Shown in pieces: positions 9,504-17,531 of a DNA stretch of 64,000 nt. The position numbers were made by a program, and so were the translations under genes. Each line of letters opens with the position of its first letter. The first letter of the stretch is position 1. The notes under the pieces are model-generated. The model saw nothing but the letters and a program-made list of their open reading frames with translations, ran no database searches and had not been told where the DNA came from. The stretch is from CBFHWU01 sp965659665 (GTDB taxonomy: Bacteria > Bacteroidota > Bacteroidia > Flavobacteriales > Flavobacteriaceae), in the NCBI GenBank assembly GCA_965659665.1, contig CBFHWU010000031.1, positions 139,501 through 203,500 on the forward strand. Reading direction: 5' to 3'.

Positions 9504-10891
9504 GTTTGATATTAACCCATACTTATTTTTTGTTTGAAGACGGCAAAGAACAAAGAATCATGAAGCCTTATCCCCCTTTAGGATTGTTGTATATCTCGTC
9601 TTATTTGAATCAGCATCACGTCGAAAATCATGTTTTTGATTCCACTTTTGAGACAGCTGAAGCGCAATTAGAATTCATTAAAAAGAAACAACCTAAAGCG
9701 ATAGCAATTTATGTCAATTTAATGACCAAAATAAATGCCCTTAAATTAATCAAACTTATCAAAACAAATCCCGAATATGGATTTCCAAAAATTATTTTGG
9801 GGGGCCCTGATGTGTCGTATAACTGTGAGAATTATTTACGTTCAGGGGCTGATTTTATCATTATCGGAGAAGGGGAACAAACAACCTTAGAGCTCTATCA
9901 CTCTATTGAAAATCAACAAGATTTTCATCATATAAATGGAATTGCTTTCATGGAGGAGAGGCAATTAAAAAAAACACCTGCTCGTATTAAAATGAAAGAT
10001 CTTTCCCAGCTTCCCATGCCCAACAGAGCAGCTATTCCAATAGATAAATATTTAAAGACTTGGAAAAATAATCACGGAATGAGCTCCATGACGGTAAGTA
10101 CCCAACGTGGGTGTCCTTATACCTGCAAATGGTGTAGTACCGCAGTGTATGGATTAAGCTATCGACGACGTCCAGCAGAGATGGTGGCCAAGGAATTAAA
10201 AACTATAAAACAGACTTATCAACCTGACAGTATTTGGTTTGTAGATGATGTGTTTACGGTAAGTCACAAGTGGCTAAAAGAATTTCATCGTGAGGTTATT
10301 ATCCAAAAAGCGATCATTCCTTTTGAATGTATCACTCGAGCTGAGCGACTCAATGATGAAGTGTTACAATTACTTAAAGAAGCAGGTTGTTATCGCATCT
10401 GGATAGGGGCTGAAAGTGGTTCACAAAAAATTATAGATGCCATGGATAGGCGTGTGGATGTGGATGTCGTCAAAACTGCCATTCAAAAAACCAATGCCAT
10501 TGGGATAGAAACAGGAACTTTTATCATGGTCGGATATCCTGGAGAAAATGAAGAAGATATTAATCAAACAGTAGCATATCTAAAAGATGCTAATCCTACT
10601 CATTTTACTATTACTGTTGCATATCCTATAAAAGGAACTTCTTTGTATAATGATATTGAGGATCAAATTACCGTTCAGCCTGAATGGGAAACCTCTACAG
10701 ACAGAGATATCGACTTTACGAGAACTTATCATCGAAAGTTTTATGATTATGCCGTCAAGCATGTCATAAATGAAGTTCATTTTCATAAAGAGTTACTCAA
10801 AGGAGAAAACAAAAACTTGAAATCCAGTTTAAAATTCAAAACAAAATCAGTTCTTGCCCAAACAGCTATGAAAGTATATAAAAGATTATGA
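9500..10891 (+). CDS. B12-binding radical SAM protein, second copy
   Basis: A 463-residue paralogue of the radical SAM gene two positions upstream, with the same architecture. The cobalamin-binding-type domain covers about 20-140 (YPPLGLLYISSYL, GGPDVSYNCENYL, GEGEQTTLEL). The radical SAM core begins near 195, with TQRGCPYTCKWC giving Cys205, Cys209 and Cys212. Core motifs VDDVFTVSHKWL and IGAESGSQKIIDAMDRR are intact. The two copies share motif spacing but are clearly divergent, which suggests successive steps on one product rather than a recent duplication. It overlaps both neighbours by 4 bases (ATGA-type coupling). Reaction unknown. Confidence 0.85.
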   Translation: MSLILTHTYFLFEDGKEQRIMKPYPPLGLLYISSYLNQHHVENHVFDSTFETAEAQLEFIKKKQPKAIAIYVNLMTKINALKLIKLIKTNPEYGFPKIILGGPDVSYNCENYLRSGADFIIIGEGEQTTLELYHSIENQQDFHHINGIAFMEERQLKKTPARIKMKDLSQLPMPNRAAIPIDKYLKTWKNNHGMSSMTVSTQRGCPYTCKWCSTAVYGLSYRRRPAEMVAKELKTIKQTYQPDSIWFVDDVFTVSHKWLKEFHREVIIQKAIIPFECITRAERLNDEVLQLLKEAGCYRIWIGAESGSQKIIDAMDRRVDVDVVKTAIQKTNAIGIETGTFIMVGYPGENEEDINQTVAYLKDANPTHFTITVAYPIKGTSLYNDIEDQITVQPEWETSTDRDIDFTRTYHRKFYDYAVKHVINEVHFHKELLKGENKNLKSSLKFKTKSVLAQTAMKVYKRL

Positions 10892-11634
10892 AAATTTTAA
10901 GGACCATTAATGGAGTCCATTATCTTACGGCAGAGGTTCCCAAATTTTCTAGTTTATATATTGAGGTTAGAAAAAAAGAAGAACGTGTTCTTTCGGACAA
11001 GCAAGTGTTGAATTTACCATTTATAACCTCAAAATCCCCTCATCATAAAGAATGGAAACTACGACAACCTTCGACCAAGCGTTTTTTAAAATATATAAAA
11101 TCTAAAATTGAGCCCCTAAATATAATTGAAGTAGGATGCGGAAATGGATGGTTTTCAAACGCCATGACTAGTACCCTTAGAAATCATAAAGTTATAGGGT
11201 TGGATATCTCAAAAGAGGAATTAGAACAAGCTGCTCGACTTTTTAAAAAGGAGTCTCTTCAATTTGTATATGGCGATTTGTTCTGCATCTCTGAGTTTGA
11301 AAAGCAGTTTGATATGGTTGTTTTAAATGCTAGCGTGCAGTACTTTCCAGCATTTAAAGTATTATTTTCGAAACTGAAAACCTGGCTTAAATGCAAAGGA
11401 GAAATACATATTTTAGATAGTCCTTTTTACGATAAAAAAGACTTGGACAAGGCAAAAAAAAGAACTGAAAACTATTATCAGAGTTTAGGATTTGAAGCAA
11501 TGACGAACTTTTATTATCATCATTCCTTTGATGACCTTGAATCTTTCGAAATTCTTTATCAGCCTCGTAAGTCTATATTGAGTAAATGGATAAAACATGA
11601 GAGTCCTTTTTCTTGGTGGTGTTTTTATAAATAA
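10888..11634 (+). CDS. Class I SAM-dependent methyltransferase, second copy
   Basis: A 248-residue methyltransferase with motif I IIEVGCGNGWFSNAM at about 79-93, the following acidic strand (VIGLDIS), and a motif IV-like segment (FDMVVLNASVQYFPAF). The first 60 residues are an extra N-terminal region without a recognisable domain. The C-terminus is basic and aromatic (PFSWWCFYK). The start overlaps the upstream radical SAM stop by 4 bases. A gap of 78 bases follows before the glycosyltransferase, the largest gap in the operon. Substrate unknown; its position among radical SAM and glycosyl-transfer genes suggests it modifies the same glycoconjugate or its lipid or amino-acid part. Confidence 0.8.
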   Translation: MKILRTINGVHYLTAEVPKFSSLYIEVRKKEERVLSDKQVLNLPFITSKSPHHKEWKLRQPSTKRFLKYIKSKIEPLNIIEVGCGNGWFSNAMTSTLRNHKVIGLDISKEELEQAARLFKKESLQFVYGDLFCISEFEKQFDMVVLNASVQYFPAFKVLFSKLKTWLKCKGEIHILDSPFYDKKDLDKAKKRTENYYQSLGFEAMTNFYYHHSFDDLESFEILYQPRKSILSKWIKHESPFSWWCFYK

Positions 11635-11712
11635 AAGAATCGTTCCAGTACAAAACACTGTAAGAACAAATAAAAACAATGAAATACAACATAATATGAT
11701 TTGATTTATTGA

Positions 11713-12762
11713 ATGGACACCGCATTAAAACATATCGTTTTTTTAACTCCTGGGTTTGCCGAAAATGAAAGGAATTCGACATTAATACCAGCCCTTCAAG
11801 TATATTTGAAAGCCATAATTCAACAATTATCTGCCACTCAGATAACTATCATTTCTTTTCAGTATCCTTTTACAAACACGGCCTATTATTGGCACGGTGC
11901 CAAAGTAATTCCATTAAATGGTCACAATAGGTATTTGAAACCCTACACGTGGTGGAAAGCCCTTCAAACCCTTAAAAAAATTAACCTCCAACATCCTATT
12001 TCAATAATTCACAGTTTTTGGATAGGGGAATGCTCTCTAATTGGAAGTTTTTTTTCGAAAAAACACACGATCTCTCATCTTGTTACAGCTATGGGACAGG
12101 ATGTACTACCAAAAAATAAATACGTAAATCGAGTGAAGCATTATCCTCAAACTTCTTTTATCAGCCTATCCAACCACCACCAATCGGATTTGTTGCGTCA
12201 TCATCAAATAAAATCTCAAATTATTCCCTGGGGAATCAATCAAGTGTCTTTTCCTGAAATACAAAAAAACGAGATAGATATTTTAGGTGTAGGATCACTT
12301 AATCGCATTAAAAATTATTTTGATTTTTTGATGATTATTTATCAATTAGTAAAAGTATACCCTCGTTTAAAAGTTGAAATTATTGGGGAAGGAGATCAGT
12401 ATCAACCGATCAAAAATAGACTGAATGATTTGAATTTAGAAAATAATGTAGCTCTTTTAGGGGGGTGTTCAAGAGCTAAAGTACTAGATAAAATGACTCG
12501 CTCCTCTATTCTTTTACATACCAGTTCCTACGAATCTTTTGGTTATGTGTTTTCTGAAGCTTTATACGCAGGAATGTGTATTGTATCTTATGATGTGGGT
12601 ATAGCGCACAGCGATCAATATTGGGCTGTAGGTAAGACTCAACAAGAGTTGGTATGCGGATGTGATAGGTTTTTAAAGAAACCTTTAACAGAAAAAAAAA
12701 GAATTCTTTTTCACTCGATTAAAAGTACCGTTGATCGTTATTTAACCCTGTATTATGCATAA
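11713..12762 (+). CDS. GT4-family glycosyltransferase
   Basis: A 349-residue two-domain GT-B glycosyltransferase. The C-terminal nucleotide-sugar binding half is typical of the GT4 (glycosyl transferases group 1) family: VEIIGEGDQYQPIKNRL, then NNVALLGG and SSYESFGYVFSEAL, which contains the E-x7-E-like donor-binding region. The N-terminal half contains the acceptor-domain motif HSFWIGECSLIG. The protein is somewhat shorter than average for GT4 (about 370-400). It overlaps the membrane protein gene downstream by 8 bases, a pairing seen in polysaccharide and glycolipid clusters. It would add a sugar to a lipid-linked or small-molecule acceptor on the cytosolic face. Confidence 0.85.
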   Translation: MDTALKHIVFLTPGFAENERNSTLIPALQVYLKAIIQQLSATQITIISFQYPFTNTAYYWHGAKVIPLNGHNRYLKPYTWWKALQTLKKINLQHPISIIHSFWIGECSLIGSFFSKKHTISHLVTAMGQDVLPKNKYVNRVKHYPQTSFISLSNHHQSDLLRHHQIKSQIIPWGINQVSFPEIQKNEIDILGVGSLNRIKNYFDFLMIIYQLVKVYPRLKVEIIGEGDQYQPIKNRLNDLNLENNVALLGGCSRAKVLDKMTRSSILLHTSSYESFGYVFSEALYAGMCIVSYDVGIAHSDQYWAVGKTQQELVCGCDRFLKKPLTEKKRILFHSIKSTVDRYLTLYYA

Positions 12763-13891
12763 AATTAAACTTATAGGGATCAATACGTTGCGTGGTTTTT
12801 TTGGACCTTTGGTTAATTTTTCGGTTTTATTCTTTGGAATAAAATATTTTGGAAAAGAGTCTTGGGGCGCACTGATTAATGTGATGATATGGGTGTTTTT
12901 CTTTTCTTTGATTTTGAATTGGGGAAATAAAGATTATTTGCTTAGAAAATATAGTAAAACACCCCATCACATGATGCATTTTTTTTATTCGAACTTCCTC
13001 TCAAGAAGCTTTTTATTGGTGACATGTTTAATTCTTTTTTTGTTTTTTCCTACAACAATTGCCTTTTATGCCATATTGTTGATTATTCTTTTACATTGTT
13101 ATCGTTCCTTAGATAGTCTGGTCATTTTTTTTCAGCAATTTGAAATGCAATTGGCTGCTGAGTTTTTGGGACTCTTAATTCTTTTAGGGGGAATTTTATA
13201 TGTCGAAGCATTTGATTTAAAGACCTTTTTGATTTTGTATTGTTGGACATACTGTTTAAAAATAGTGTGGCTGTTTTGGAAACTTCAATTATGGAACAAA
13301 CCTTTTACTTTTCAACTTTCTACAGATGAGTTTAAAGGGGGATTTTTGTTTTTTTGTATTGGATTCAGTGGTTGGTTGGTGTCAAAAATCGATGTCTATG
13401 TTGTAGATTTTTATTTTTCACATACTACTCTTTCTGAATATCAAATGTTTATGTCATCTTTTTTGATTCTTCAAGCACTTCCTACATTGATCATCATGCC
13501 TTTTACGAAGCATGTTTACAGATTGCCTCATCTTAAAATGCAACAATTAAAACTAAAATTAAGTTTAATTTCAATTCCTCTGATAAGTTTAGGAACTTTT
13601 TTCATTTGGGTTATTTTGAATTACTTTTTAAATCTAAATCTACATTACACTTATTATTTTTTGGGAGGATTGTCAACAATTCCTTGTTTTTTGTATTCGC
13701 TTGATGTTATGGAACTGTATAAAGCCCATTTCGAAACAAAAGTGGTGTATATTAATCTCATAGGTGCCATATTAAACATAGTACTATTGGTAATTTTTAT
13801 TGAAGAGTACCAAATTATAGGGGTAATTTCTAGTATTTGTATTGTTCAATGGGTATTGTTGTGGATGTATAAAAAAGCCAATTTTATGTAA
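12755..13891 (+). CDS. Polytopic membrane protein, flippase-like (MATE/MOP superfamily)
   Basis: A 378-residue, strongly hydrophobic protein with about ten predicted membrane segments, beginning GFFGPLVNFSVLFFGIKYFG. This first-helix pattern is typical of the oligosaccharide flippase / polysaccharide biosynthesis protein family. It is shorter than typical Wzx-type flippases (about 420-500 residues, 12-14 helices), so it may be a compact version or may lack terminal helices. It follows the GT4 gene with an 8-base overlap. If it is a flippase it would move the completed lipid-linked product across the inner membrane. Fold assignment is by overall pattern only. Confidence 0.7.
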   Translation: MHKIKLIGINTLRGFFGPLVNFSVLFFGIKYFGKESWGALINVMIWVFFFSLILNWGNKDYLLRKYSKTPHHMMHFFYSNFLSRSFLLVTCLILFLFFPTTIAFYAILLIILLHCYRSLDSLVIFFQQFEMQLAAEFLGLLILLGGILYVEAFDLKTFLILYCWTYCLKIVWLFWKLQLWNKPFTFQLSTDEFKGGFLFFCIGFSGWLVSKIDVYVVDFYFSHTTLSEYQMFMSSFLILQALPTLIIMPFTKHVYRLPHLKMQQLKLKLSLISIPLISLGTFFIWVILNYFLNLNLHYTYYFLGGLSTIPCFLYSLDVMELYKAHFETKVVYINLIGAILNIVLLVIFIEEYQIIGVISSICIVQWVLLWMYKKANFM

Positions 13892-13894
13892 GGT

Positions 13895-14281
13895 ATGATT
13901 TACAACTTAAAAAAAAATAATATGCACTTTTTTGCGAGTAATTATTTAGTTGCTTCCGAATGGATTATCCTCGGAATTAATAATGTTTGTAATATATATT
14001 GTAAAATGTGTGAGGTCAGAATCCAGACTCTCGAGGCTAATTTTGCTCAGAACTTTATCAGTAGCAGTCCTATTAATATGCCTTTGGATCATATCAAAAG
14101 AAACATCGATCAGATGGCTTACTATTACCCCAAATCAAAATTAAGGTATGCTTTTACCGAATTTTTGGTGTATCCTTATTTAGAAGCTTTTTTATCGTAT
14201 GCCAAACAAAAAAAAAGAAATGAGTTAAAAACCAATGTGAAGTTATTTACTTTTTATAGCAGTTTCTGTTTTGCTTTTTAA
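13895..14281 (+). pseudogene. Truncated radical SAM protein (N-terminal 128 residues)
   Basis: The reading frame starts well and carries a canonical radical SAM cluster motif, NNVCNIYCKMC (Cys32, Cys36, Cys39, CxxxCxxC), followed by FTEFLVYPYLEAFLSYAKQ. Radical SAM cores need about 200 residues or more, but this frame ends at 128 with an unrelated-looking tail (KLFTFYSSFCFAF). The next gene starts only 4 bases later, and I find no continuation in the other frames. Most of the barrel is therefore missing, which points to an internal deletion that kept the operon's spacing. It could still make a short cluster-binding protein, but a dead remnant is more likely. Confidence 0.7.
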
Positions 14282-14285
14282 TCAA

Positions 14286-15809
14286 ATGAAAAAACATAAA
14301 GTTTTAATATTCAACCCCAGAAGTGCTCACGGAAAGCACCGAATTCCCAATACCATATTACAAGTAGGAGCGTCGATTCATGGAACGTATGAGTACGTTT
14401 TTGTTGATGGTAATTTAGAAAAAAACCCTTGGCAATCCATTTTATCCTATTTTGAAACAGGGGCATTCAAATATTTTTGTAGTACCGTGATGCCCGGACC
14501 ACAACTCAAACAAGCGATTCCATTCACCAAAAAAATTAAATCCATTTATCCAGAAGTTATTTCCATTTGGGGTGGATATTTTGCTTCCAACCAATATCAA
14601 GTATGTCTCGAGGCAGGATATGTGGATTATATCGTCAATGGCCCAGGTGACAACACCTTTCCACAATTATTACAAGTTTTGGAGGGAGAGAGTCAAACTC
14701 CTTTGAAAGACATCAAAAACCTTATCTATACATCAAAAGATCAACGCATTGTTAAAACAGCGAAGGAACCTCTTTTAGATCAAGATACGTTACCTCATTT
14801 GCCTTATCATTATTTAAACCAATTTTATTCGTTAAAAAATTATTTAGCCAAAACCTTTATGGGCCAAAAAACTTTTGCCTATCATTCGAGTATGGGTTGT
14901 CCTTTTTCATGTTCATTTTGTGCAATAGTTCCCATTTTTAATGCCAAATGGAGAGCTAAATCAGCTCAAAATATTTATCGTGACATCCACTATTTTAAAA
15001 CCGAATATCAGATCGATGCCATTGAATTTCATGACAATAATTTTTTCACCTCAAAAAAAAGAGTGTTGGAATTTTCTCGTTTAGTACTCTACGATAATAT
15101 ACATTGGTGGGGTGAGGGACGAATCGATACCCTGAACAAATACGCTGATGAAGATTTATTACTTATGCGACAAGCTGGTTGTAAGATGATTTTTTTGGGT
15201 GCCGAAACGGGCAATGATGAAGTGTTAAAGCAAATGAATAAGGGCGGTACTCAAACGGGTAAAATGATTGAAGATTTTGTGTTGAGAATGAAACATGCCG
15301 ATATCATCCCTGAATTATCTTTTGTTTTGGGGTTACCAGCAGAAACAGAAGCCAAGGTTTATGAACAAATTCTTTGGGATATCGATTTTATAAAAAAAAT
15401 AAAATCTATTAATCCAGATGCCGAAATCATCATTTATTTATACAGCCCTGTTCCTACAGTGGGATCTGATTTGTATCAACAAATTATTGATGCTGGTTTT
15501 TCTTTTCCAAATACGCTAGAGGATTGGATTGCACCGAGCTGGGAAAACTTTGATTTAAGAAAAAATCCCTTAACTCCTTGGCTAAAACCCTATATGATCG
15601 ATACGATTAAAAACTTTGAAACAGTGCTTAATGGTTATTATCCTACAGTTTCGGATTTTAGAATTAAAGGCTATAAAAAAAAGATACTTCAACTTCTTGC
15701 AGGATATCGATTTAAATATAATTTTTATCGTTACCCTTACGAAATAAAAGCGCTTCACAAGATTTGGAAATATCGTCAGCCAGAAACACAAGGGTTTTAT
15801 TCGGAATAA
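14286..15809 (+). CDS. B12-binding radical SAM protein, third copy
   Basis: I chose the ATG at 14286 (MKKHKVLIFNPRS), 4 bases after the preceding stop; an in-frame TTG at 14271 would overlap that gene. The 507-residue product has a cobalamin-binding-type N-terminal domain (about 5-135; IWGGYFASNQYQVCLEAG, NGPGDNTFPQLL) and a radical SAM core from about 195, with SMGCPFSCSFC giving Cys205, Cys209 and Cys212. Later core motifs FLGAETGNDEVLKQMNKGG and LSFVLGLPAE are intact. It is more distant from the two other radical SAM copies than they are from each other. It is followed after 2 bases by a methyltransferase, repeating the radical SAM / methyltransferase pairing seen upstream. Confidence 0.85.
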   Translation: MKKHKVLIFNPRSAHGKHRIPNTILQVGASIHGTYEYVFVDGNLEKNPWQSILSYFETGAFKYFCSTVMPGPQLKQAIPFTKKIKSIYPEVISIWGGYFASNQYQVCLEAGYVDYIVNGPGDNTFPQLLQVLEGESQTPLKDIKNLIYTSKDQRIVKTAKEPLLDQDTLPHLPYHYLNQFYSLKNYLAKTFMGQKTFAYHSSMGCPFSCSFCAIVPIFNAKWRAKSAQNIYRDIHYFKTEYQIDAIEFHDNNFFTSKKRVLEFSRLVLYDNIHWWGEGRIDTLNKYADEDLLLMRQAGCKMIFLGAETGNDEVLKQMNKGGTQTGKMIEDFVLRMKHADIIPELSFVLGLPAETEAKVYEQILWDIDFIKKIKSINPDAEIIIYLYSPVPTVGSDLYQQIIDAGFSFPNTLEDWIAPSWENFDLRKNPLTPWLKPYMIDTIKNFETVLNGYYPTVSDFRIKGYKKKILQLLAGYRFKYNFYRYPYEIKALHKIWKYRQPETQGFYSE

Positions 15810-15811
15810 AT

Positions 15812-16468
15812 ATGAGAACAGCGATAAAAAGATTAGCTCAGCCCTTGTTAAAAATAGCCTTTGGGTATTATTACCAAAAACCACGAAAGTATAGCTATGA
15901 AGGAATAGTAGTTGATGTCCATCCAGAAGTTTTTCCTCCGCATTTTACGCTTAGTACCAAGATATTACTTGAGTTTTTAAAAACCTTAGAAATTAAAAAC
16001 CGAACTTTATTAGAACTTGGTTGCGGAACAGGAATTATTGCTTTGAGTGCAGCTTCAAAAGGAGCAAAGGTTACAGCTTCTGATATTAATCCAGTAGCGA
16101 TCTCTTGTTTGTATACAGCTGCCCAAAAAAATAATTTAAAACTCAATATTATACATTCTGATCTTTTTGATGCTATTGAACAGCCTCAGTTTGATTTCAT
16201 TATAATTAATCCGCCTTACTATCCAAAAGAACCCAAAAGTGATAAAGAAAAAGCTTGGTTTTGTGGTCAAAATTTTGAGTATTTTAAAAAATTATTTTTA
16301 CAGCTTTCAAGCCATGTTGCACATGCTGAAATCATCATGATTTTATCTGAAGATTGTAACTTTGAAAAAATCAAAAGCTTGGCCATTGAAAATAAAATGA
16401 TGCTAAAAAAACGTTTTGAAAAAAAGGTGTTTTTTGAGAGAAATGTGATTTATTCGATCATGCAATAA
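15812..16468 (+). CDS. Class I SAM-dependent methyltransferase (HemK/PrmC-like NPPY type)
   Basis: I chose the ATG at 15812 (MRTAIKRLAQPLLK), 2 bases after the preceding stop; a longer in-frame start would overlap the radical SAM gene by 46 bases. The 218-residue protein has motif I LLELGCGTGIIALSA at about 66-80, strand beta-2 VTASDINPVA, and motif IV INPPYYP with NPPY at 133-136. NPPY is typical of methyltransferases acting on planar nitrogens (HemK/PrmC, RsmC-like), such as glutamine amide or nucleobase nitrogen. That may indicate N-methylation in this pathway. It is the last gene of the operon and is convergent with the reductase gene. Confidence 0.8.
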   Translation: MRTAIKRLAQPLLKIAFGYYYQKPRKYSYEGIVVDVHPEVFPPHFTLSTKILLEFLKTLEIKNRTLLELGCGTGIIALSAASKGAKVTASDINPVAISCLYTAAQKNNLKLNIIHSDLFDAIEQPQFDFIIINPPYYPKEPKSDKEKAWFCGQNFEYFKKLFLQLSSHVAHAEIIMILSEDCNFEKIKSLAIENKMMLKKRFEKKVFFERNVIYSIMQ

Positions 16469-16535
16469 ATAAGTAAAGTGCTGATAAGCTTATTGAGCTG
16501 AAATGGAGGTCCACGATAATAAAACTTTTTGTGAA

Positions 16536-17531
16536 TTAAGCCCTTAAACTTACTACAGTTCTTCCTGTTAAAGCCCCATCTAACATCAATTTAATTTTGT
16601 CATTTAATTGGGATAAATAAATCTCATTTAAAGCAAATGACATTTCCTCTGGTTTCCAATTATTTGATAATAAATCCCACACATTTCTTCTGTCTTTAAT
16701 TGGATGATGTTGAGAGTCGATACCTGTTAATGTTATTCCTCGTAATATAAAAGGATACACGCTCAAATTTAAGTTTGAACCAGCTGCGTTGCCACAACAA
16801 GTTACGATGCCGGTTGGTTGTGTAGATTTAATGATATTTTGAAGGATCATTCCGCCTACCGAGTCCACGGCACCTGCAAAAATAGGCTTTAGAAGCGGTT
16901 GTTGCCCAAGTGCTTCAACATCTTTTCTAAAGATGACGTTATCGGCTCCAAGTTGCTTTAAATAATCATACTCTTTTTCTTTGCTAGTAATTGCTGTAAT
17001 GTTAAAGTTCAGTTTTTTCAAAATTAAAATACTCAAAGACCCTACACCACCAGTAGCACCCGACACCGCAATAGGTCCATCCTCAGGGGTTATATATTGG
17101 AGGAGTTTCTGAACTGAAAGTGCAGCCGTAAACCCTGCGGTTCCAAACACCATAGCCTCCTTTAGTGACAATTGTGGTGGTAATTCCACTACCCATTGCT
17201 CAGGGACTCTTATGTATTCTCCAAAGCCTCCATGAGTATTCATTCCCAAATCATATCCCGTTACTATCACTTTGTCAAGGGGTCGAAAACGAATGGTTTC
17301 AGAAGATACCACTATTCCTGCAGCATCAATCCCTGGCGTATGGGGATAATTTTTAGTGACCCCTTTATTTCCTTTTGCTGAGAGGGCATCTTTGTAATTG
17401 AGTGACGAATAATGGACATGAATCAATACTTCTCCTTTGGGCAGGTCCGAGATTATCTTTGATTGGATTGATCCTTTAAAAGTTCCCATATGTTCCTCTA
17501 CAACAAATGCTTTAAACTCTTTTTTTTCCAT
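16536..17531 (-). CDS. YhdH/YhfP-type (AcuI-like) NADPH-dependent medium-chain reductase
   Basis: A 331-residue zinc-free medium-chain dehydrogenase/reductase. The N-terminal GroES-like domain has SSLNYKDALSAKGNKG and PHTPGIDAAGIV. The Rossmann domain has the nucleotide-binding motif SGATGGVGSLSI at about 157-168, and the C-terminal half contains GNAAGSNLNLSVYPFILRG. This pattern matches the YhdH/YhfP group, whose characterised members reduce acryloyl-CoA (AcuI) or quinone-like substrates. AcuI function would fit DMSP or propionate metabolism in a marine bacterium, but the sequence alone does not decide it. Its start overlaps the DUF5916 gene by 20 bases, so the two are probably co-transcribed. 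Confidence 0.85.
   Translation of the reverse strand: MEKKEFKAFVVEEHMGTFKGSIQSKIISDLPKGEVLIHVHYSSLNYKDALSAKGNKGVTKNYPHTPGIDAAGIVVSSETIRFRPLDKVIVTGYDLGMNTHGGFGEYIRVPEQWVVELPPQLSLKEAMVFGTAGFTAALSVQKLLQYITPEDGPIAVSGATGGVGSLSILILKKLNFNITAITSKEKEYDYLKQLGADNVIFRKDVEALGQQPLLKPIFAGAVDSVGGMILQNIIKSTQPTGIVTCCGNAAGSNLNLSVYPFILRGITLTGIDSQHHPIKDRRNVWDLLSNNWKPEEMSFALNEIYLSQLNDKIKLMLDGALTGRTVVSLRA

Noticed and set aside
16469..16535. Bidirectional terminator between the convergent operon end and reductase gene
   Set aside because: The 67-base gap has no stem with an adjacent T-run.
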